A DNA stretch of 64,000 nucleotides, from assembly GCF_017654505.1 (NCBI RefSeq), contig NC_054548.1, positions 30,358,774 through 30,422,773 of the forward strand, in the 5' to 3' direction. This document shows positions 58,754 through 64,000 of the stretch, piece by piece. The notes beneath the pieces were generated by a model. The model saw only the letters and a list, made by a program, of their open reading frames with translations, was not told the DNA's origin and ran no database searches. This DNA is from Polyodon spathula (taxonomy: Eukaryota > Chordata > Actinopteri > Acipenseriformes > Polyodontidae). The first letter of the stretch is position 1. Every line of letters starts with the position of its first letter. The translations under genes were made by a program, and so were the position numbers.

Positions 58754-59766
58754 GTACTATATTCGACAACTGTTAAACACTGGGGCTTACCTTTTGTACA
58801 GAATTCTGATGATTCATCATGGCTGCATAATTGAAAATACACGCTTCATTACCAGTTATCCTTGTTCCTTGCGTGACTTTCTGCATAAAGTAAGATCTTT
58901 GTGTGCTGAGTGTCATGTGGTTCATTGTCTATTCGGTCCTCAATCAGATCTTGGGCCCACCTATGGGACCGCACCCAGTCAGGGTAGTATGCAAGGGAGT
59001 CCTGTTCTTTATGGGTGGTGTTTTCAGTCCTAGAAATATAAGTGATTAGGATTTAGTCAAGCACAGATTATTGGAAAGTAATCATTTTTAAGTAATCTTT
59101 TTCTTTACTGAAGTGCCTCTAGCACAATATCACAGTCATTTAGTTTTTTTATCCTGTGTATTTAACACAGTTTAATTCAAATAACATACACAAATAAACT
59201 ACTTTTTTGTACATGAATGCTTTTTTTTTTTAAAACTAGTGCAGTATTTATATCAAATGTACATACCAGGTTAACCACAATACTGCTAAATTCACTATCC
59301 CCACGAAGACAACATTTACTGCTTGTTACGTTTGTTGCATAAAAGGGGTTATTAATGAGTACATACAGTATACATGTCCTGTACTGCATACCAAGACTAG
59401 TGTTGTGCTATCTTATTGCATGTGTGAAAGATGTGTTGTACCAATTTAAAAATGCAAATAATGGATTACATTTTTAATTGGTGTTCTCCACCCCCTCGCT
59501 GCCTCAAGGTGCTGTAGTGTCTTGATTTTCAAATCTTGAATATTAGCCCCTTTACTGCGCTTCCTTTTTTATTTTGTTTTTTACATGTTATTTCAAAATT
59601 AAATAGCTATGTGAGAGATGGTGCTTTTATAAACACTCATTTAGTTACTGTTGTACACTCTGCAAAGTGCAAGGGGTTTGACTGCCATTTGCAATGTCTA
59701 TAAGGAAAAAAACCTTTACCTTGTATGCAAAAAGCTTTGACCGATCCCTCATTTTGTCCCCCTTAG
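58754..59766. other. Intron 11, no gene seen
   Basis: Unique sequence. Ends with CCCCTTAG at 59766. Confidence 0.5.
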
Positions 59767-59971
59767 ATATATTACACTGGCAAGTATCAGAGCTTGGGAA
59801 TCAAACAAGGCGGTCCTTCGGCAGGGAAGTGGGTGGAGCTGCCGATCACCAAATCCCCTAAAGTCATCCAGTTCTCTGTTGGACATGATGGCTCACATGC
59901 CTTACTGGTAGCGGAGGATGGAAGTGTCTTCTTCACTGGGTCCGCCAGCAAAGGAGAGGATGGAGAATCAA
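59767..59971 (+). CDS. MYCBP2: MYCBP2 coding exon 12 (residues 539-606), RCC1-type repeat
   Basis: IYYTGKYQSLGIKQGGPSAG, then KWVELPITKSPKVIQFSVGH, then DGSHALLVAEDGSVFFTGSA and SKGEDGES. The GHDGSHALLVAEDGSVFFTG pattern is a canonical RCC1-like repeat (H-x-ALL-x-x-DG-x-V-x-x-x-G), the fold used in the family for partner binding. Acceptor CCTTAG|ATA, donor TCAA|GTATTG, a weaker donor. Ends one base into a codon (A), completed by CA to Thr. Confidence 0.97.
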
Positions 59972-60692
59972 GTATTGAATTTTCTTTGTATGATTATTGG
60001 GGGTTATGAATGAACATTATATGAGAATTTGCTGTACAGGATGTAAAGAAACTACATTAAATATCAGATCTGTTGGCAGCTGCACTGTGTCGAAGCTTAA
60101 GTCTTAAAATAGAATCATCTCAGCTGTAAAATGTATTACAGTTGGTTCTTCCTTCTGTATGCATTGTGTATGGATTGCTTTACCCAGATTCATTCAAATG
60201 TGACTTGTAAAGGTGCTAAACAGAGATGAACAATCACCTGTCATTCAGAACAGTGCAGAACAGCAATGTCCCAATGCCACCACCATGTGTTAACAGAACC
60301 AAAACTCTGAGAATTAACATTGAGCCTGTCAGCCTAGGGTTACAACTGTGAATTAGTTTTTCAACTAGACAAAGTGGTGTATAATATAATTATGAATGTT
60401 CAGCTTTGATATAGACATAATACATTATGTGCCTCACACCAGTGCAATAAAAACACCACTTCCCAGCAATCTACCAGTCTTTACCATAAATCTGAATTTC
60501 TGCCTCATACAACATTATACCCCAAGAGCACTACATTGTGCAGTTCATAAATCAACTACTTTTATCCAGCTTCCAAGGCCCGTTTTAAAAGTAATAACAA
60601 TTAGAGGGTATATATAAATTCCTTGTTATTTCTGAATTGTTTACACCCGATGCTCTTTAGTGTTGTGCATTCTTATGTCTTTCTGTCCACAG
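59972..60692. other. Intron 12, no gene seen
   Basis: Unique sequence. Ends with GTCCACAG at 60692. Confidence 0.5.
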
Positions 60693-60857
60693 CAAAAAGC
60701 AGACGGCAGCCAAAACCCTATAAGCCCAAGAAAATGCTGAAGGTAGATGGCAAGACTGCAGTTTACACTGCATGCAACAATGGCAGCAGCAGCATTGTAA
60801 CAAAAGATGGAGAGCTGTACATGTTTGGAAAAGATGCTGTTTATAGTGACAGCTCCT
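60693..60857 (+). CDS. MYCBP2: MYCBP2 coding exon 13 (residues 607-661)
   Basis: Reads TKSRRQPKPYKPKKMLKVDG, then KTAVYTACNNGSSSIVTKDG, then ELYMFGKDAVYSDSS. A basic linker leads into another RCC1-type repeat with the DGELYMFG signature. Acceptor CCACAG|CA, donor CTCCT|GTAAGT at 60858. Ends one base into a codon. Confidence 0.96.
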
Positions 60858-60962
60858 GTAAGTACAATTAACAGTACAATTTGTGTTGTGACAGGTATTG
60901 CAGCAACCTTATGGATACACCATTGATCTTTTTTGATAATGTTTTTTTTGTTGTTGTATCAG
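60858..60962. other. Intron 13, 105 bp
   Basis: The shortest intron in the window. GTAAGT donor, T/G-rich polypyrimidine-like tract, TATCAG acceptor. Confidence 0.85.
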
Positions 60963-61121
60963 GCCAGGTGACTGATTTGAAAGGACACTTTGTAACTCAG
61001 GTAGCTATGGGGAAAGCTCATACCTGTGTGCTGACCAAGGATGGAGAGGTCTGGACATTTGGGGTCAACAACAAAGGACAGTGTGGCAGAGATACTGGCT
61101 CCATGAGCCAGGCTGGGAAAG
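60963..61121 (+). CDS. MYCBP2: MYCBP2 coding exon 14 (residues 662-714), RCC1-type repeat
   Basis: Joined to the T of exon 13: CQVTDLKGHFVTQVAMGKAH, then TCVLTKDGEVWTFGVNNKGQ, then CGRDTGSMSQAGK. A textbook RCC1 repeat. The start after ATCAG is chosen because it keeps length and phase (human SLVTDLK, here CQVTDLK). Donor AAAG|GTCAGT at 61122. Ends one base into a codon. Confidence 0.96.
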
Positions 61122-61678
61122 GTCAGTATGGGCTGGAGTGTCACATTAAAAATGTCAGGTGGCAAATTGGCGAAAAACATTGATGTAATCCTATCAGTGT
61201 TTTTTGTTATTGAATTTAAAGTACTTGTTTGCTCTTGGAATTCTCTTGAAGTTCTATTAGTATTACTATGTCATGTCCTATCAGTAGTAACTGCACTAAA
61301 TCTGTTAACTGTTGTCTCCTGCACAAAGGTGTACAGATTATTCTAAACATACAATTCCTTACATTATTGGTAACATACACGCCAGCAAATGAAAATGTAA
61401 ACAAATTTTAAATTAGTTATTTATCGTTAATCTAATGAAACCAAAAAGCTATCTTCCTATTTTCTGCACATACAGCATTATATTTTAGGAACAATATCTT
61501 TAAATTGGTTTTCGTCTTCATGAGACTAGCATGTAAAGGATGCACAAGACAACACTCTTAAACATATAAAGAGATCATGTAAGGAAAGCAGATCCTTTTA
61601 TGGTTTACTGCAGACAACAATTAGATCAAATGACCATCAGGAATGGTAAAGTTGTTCTTTGATCTCTGCCTCCTCAAG
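61122..61678. other. Intron 14, no gene seen
   Basis: Unique sequence. Acceptor TCCTCAAG at 61678. Confidence 0.55.
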
Positions 61679-61886
61679 CTGGGTTTGGGATTGAGAACAT
61701 GGCGACGGCGATGGACGAGGACCTGGAAGAGGAGCTGGACGAGAAGGAGGAGAAGTCCATGATGTGTCAGCCTGGCATGCACAAGTGGAAGCTGGACCAG
61801 TGCATGGTGTGCACGGTCTGTGGAGATTGCACTGGCTATGGGTCCAGCTGTGTCAGCAGCGGGAGACCAGACAGAGTCCCAGGAGG
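61679..61886 (+). CDS. MYCBP2: MYCBP2 coding exon 15 (residues 715-783), start of cysteine-rich insert
   Basis: Starts AGFGIENMATAMDEDLEEEL, then DEKEEKSMMCQPGMHKWKLD, then QCMVCTVCGDCTGYGSSCVS and SGRPDRVPG. The acidic helix and the following Cys pairs (CMVCTVCGDC) are nearly identical to the orthologue, and this cysteine-rich insert within the RCC1-like domain probably binds metal (inference). It carries one extra residue at its start compared with human (KAGFG versus KGFG). Donor AGGAGG|GTAAGG at 61887, ending two bases into a codon. In the exon frame the intron begins G-TAA, so retention stops at once. Confidence 0.95.
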
Positions 61887-62170
61887 GTAAGGGTTCTCTT
61901 ATACACCAGTATTCTGAGAACAGACAGTACGAGGAGGGTAAGGGTTCTCTTATACACCTGTACTGTGAGACCAGACAGTGCGAGGAGGGTAAGGGTTCTC
62001 TCATACACCCGTACTGTGAGACCAGACAGTGCGAGGAGGGTAAGAGTTCTCTCATACACCCATACTGTGAGACCAGACAGTACGAGGAGGGTAAGGGTTC
62101 TCTTATACACCTGTACTGTGAGACCAGACAGTGCCAAGAGGGTAAAGGTTCTCTCATACACCAGTACTCG
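61864..62170 (+). repeat. 51-bp tandem array duplicating the exon 15 tail and splice donor, about 6 copies
   Basis: GT of a GAGG|GTAAGG-like donor recurs at 61887, 61938, 61989, 62040, 62091 and 62142, exactly 51 bp apart. Each is preceded by AGACCAGACAG-type exon-tail sequence (one copy AGAACAGACAG) and followed by TTCTCTTATACACC-type sequence. The first copy includes coding bases. Copies differ by a few substitutions, such as GTAAGA at 62040 and GTAAAG at 62142. The two-strand open frames here are by-products of a 51-bp period. Confidence 0.95.
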
Positions 62171-63137
62171 GAGGTTCACATAACTTTTACCGTTCATTTC
62201 TCACAGAAACTATTTGTTACACACCGAAATTTTGGCACAGTCTAGAAAAAGAACCCTGTGCATTGCTTTAACTTTCATAAAGGCATTTTACAATTAGAGA
62301 AAAGTTTAATGAAAAGATATTTTATCTGTGCCGCTTGCTGCTTACCTTCAAAAAATAATGCATTTGTGCTTCAAATTTGTGCTTTAAACCAAGATGACCT
62401 TTTACGCCTTTGCGCTCAAAATAGAAAACAGCAGTGTGCATTTTCTTTTAAACATTACTGATGCATACTAGTGTATCAGTTAATTGAATGTCTGTCCATA
62501 CTTATTTTTCCTTGTGTTATCGAGGACCAAGGTGCTGAATCCATTGATGTCCAGGTAATCTGCTACAATATTTAGTGTATCTGTAAAATTTCAATTTCAA
62601 TCTTGCATATGTGGGTTGTTTTGACACCTACGTGGTCTTTTTCAATACAGAGGTCAAGCTTCGCCAGCATCAAACCGCACTCAAGCACTGGCACTGTTCC
62701 AGGAATGTGCTACATTCAGCAACAGAATAGTTTCTGTTCATTATTATCAGTTTAAATGTTTAAAAAGAAAATATTACTTCTCATGTCAAAATCATATTGA
62801 AGATGCTGTTGGGCTAAAAGTAATGTTTTGGAATCATACTCTGATGCGGTATGTTGTCAAAAAAATTTATTGCATTATGCATTGTATTTTAAATGAGAAA
62901 ATACCTAAAGAAAACACAATTTTGGTAAATTTTCTATCCTATTCTTTTCTGTACATGGTCATAACCTTTTTCATCATACTTTATACCTCTAATTCTGAAT
63001 TGCACCTGTGCTGGAGGAGGATTTAAGTTGCTGACAGACTTGTTCAAGTTGTAGTTTTATTTGGAAACACAGTATGATTCCCACATCTGTGCAGTCTGTA
63101 TCTGAAGGCTCTTGACATTATTTGCTGCTCCTTGTAG
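62171..63137. other. Intron 15 after the array, no gene seen
   Basis: Unique AT-rich sequence. Ends with the acceptor CTTGTAG at 63137. Confidence 0.55.
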
Positions 63138-63283
63138 AATCTGTGGATGTGGCTCTGGGGAATCAGGGTGCTCGGCCTGTGGCTGCTGTAAGGCCTGTGC
63201 GAGGGAACTGGATGGCCAGGAGGCAAGGCAAAGGGGGATCTTTGATGCAGTCAAGGAGATGATACCATTAGACCTGCTGTTAG
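63138..63283 (+). CDS. MYCBP2: MYCBP2 coding exon 16 (residues 784-832)
   Basis: Joined to GG of exon 15: GICGCGSGESGCSACGCCKA, then CARELDGQEARQRGIFDAVK, then EMIPLDLLL. The cysteine-dense CGCGSGESGC..CGCC and the following helix are almost invariant in vertebrates. Acceptor TTGTAG|A, donor TTAG|GTAAAC at 63284. Ends one base into a codon. The next exon is outside the window. Confidence 0.96.
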
Positions 63284-64000
63284 GTAAACTAAAACCTTCT
63301 TTCATCTCTTCACATGTGCCTGTTGTAGGTTTTTATGGCTGACATGTGATCCTGTTGTATTAACTCAATATTCTGTGAAGCACACTGGGCTCTGTAAATT
63401 CTGTGGACAAATGAGCTTTTATCTTCATACAGCAGTTGAATAAACGTTATACTGCATTGAATCCACACTGTTGTGGTAATGAGTCAGAATACCTAAAGTA
63501 AATCATAGTTACGGTTTGTAATAAAAAAATAAATAATAACTCCGGGAGCAAGCTCACTTTACAGTGAGGCTTTTGTTCTTGATGTTGCCCTGAAAGCCTG
63601 CAGATTGAGATCTCCCCTAGTCACACAGTATACATATTTTTCATTTTTGTACTATGTGGGGTGCTGGAACCTATATCTCTGAGATTAACCAGATTGGCTT
63701 GTTAATCATCCTGGCTGTGAACAGGCTCGCTGGTTTGCTGCTTTCCTTTTGCTGCATTGCCATCATTTGATGGAAGCCTGAATAAAATAAATAAAGCAAC
63801 AACAATTGAATTTGGAAAACTGCTGCCCAACACTTTATAAAAAAAATTCTTACACACTCAATGCAACCAGTATTTAACATGGGTGGGGATCACCAAGAGG
63901 TTTAGTTTTCCCTCCATTGCCAATATAAAAATAATAAAGTAACATGTGACATACCTGTATAACAGCTGAGGAATCTGACCAGCGTTTACATCTGTACCAT
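63284..64000. other. Intron 16 start, no gene seen
   Basis: Unique AT-rich sequence to the window edge. Confidence 0.5.

Noticed and set aside
61621..62245. Long open frames on both strands encoding a repeated peptide of 17 residues
   Set aside because: They follow from the 51-bp (17-codon) tandem array; no start context, no homology, and they overlap a splice donor.

Overview
The window is vertebrate nuclear DNA, most likely from a ray-finned fish. It carries the 5' part of one conserved protein-coding gene, MYCBP2 (the PAM/Highwire/RPM-1 family E3 ubiquitin ligase), on the + strand. Sixteen coding exons between 5360 and 63283 join in phase into about 832 residues: the acidic and basic N-terminus, a conserved helical segment, the start of the RCC1-like domain and a cysteine-rich insert. 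The gene continues past the right edge. Fish origin is inferred from the many Tc1-like, RTE, gypsy, piggyBac and hAT sequences and the long AT-dinucleotide arrays. The protein is close to the tetrapod form, and a non-teleost ray-finned fish (sturgeon, paddlefish, gar or bichir type) would fit, but the sequence alone does not settle this.

Layout. 1-1994: minus-strand RTE-like LINE, unusually GC-rich. 2031-3788: a Tc1-like transposon inside a (TA)n array. 3960-4790: a LINE 3' fragment with RNase H. 5360-5628: MYCBP2 first coding exon. 5629-20368: intron 1 with three Tc1 copies in two families, a gypsy element, a hairpin repeat, another Tc1-like family and a ZMYM1-like hAT remnant. 20369-20444: exon 2. 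20445-34972: intron 2 with a Tc1 fragment, a second hairpin repeat, a second gypsy element with a 5' LTR, a piggyBac remnant, a LINE C-terminal fragment, a rearranged fold-back Tc1, LTR-like repeats, a piggyBac-type MITE and a solo LTR. From 34973 to 63283, exons 3-16 lie in progressively shorter introns. These still hold a Tc1 copy, an L1-like fragment, a MITE, a three-level nested insertion and several small palindromes.

No operon, CRISPR array or prokaryotic system is present. No intact mobile-element gene was found: all transposase and polymerase sequences are broken by stops, frameshifts, deletions or inversion. The exon phases and protein matches are strong enough that the MYCBP2 model should be close to exact.

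The most unusual feature is at the exon 15 splice donor. A 51-bp tandem array starts in the last bases of the exon and repeats the exon tail plus a GTAAGG-type donor about six times. Use of any downstream copy would add an in-frame stop. Other notable structures are a Tc1 > LTR > unknown nested insertion in intron 9, long hairpin elements in introns 1, 2 and 8, and a fold-back Tc1 with a perfect 31-bp inverted repeat.
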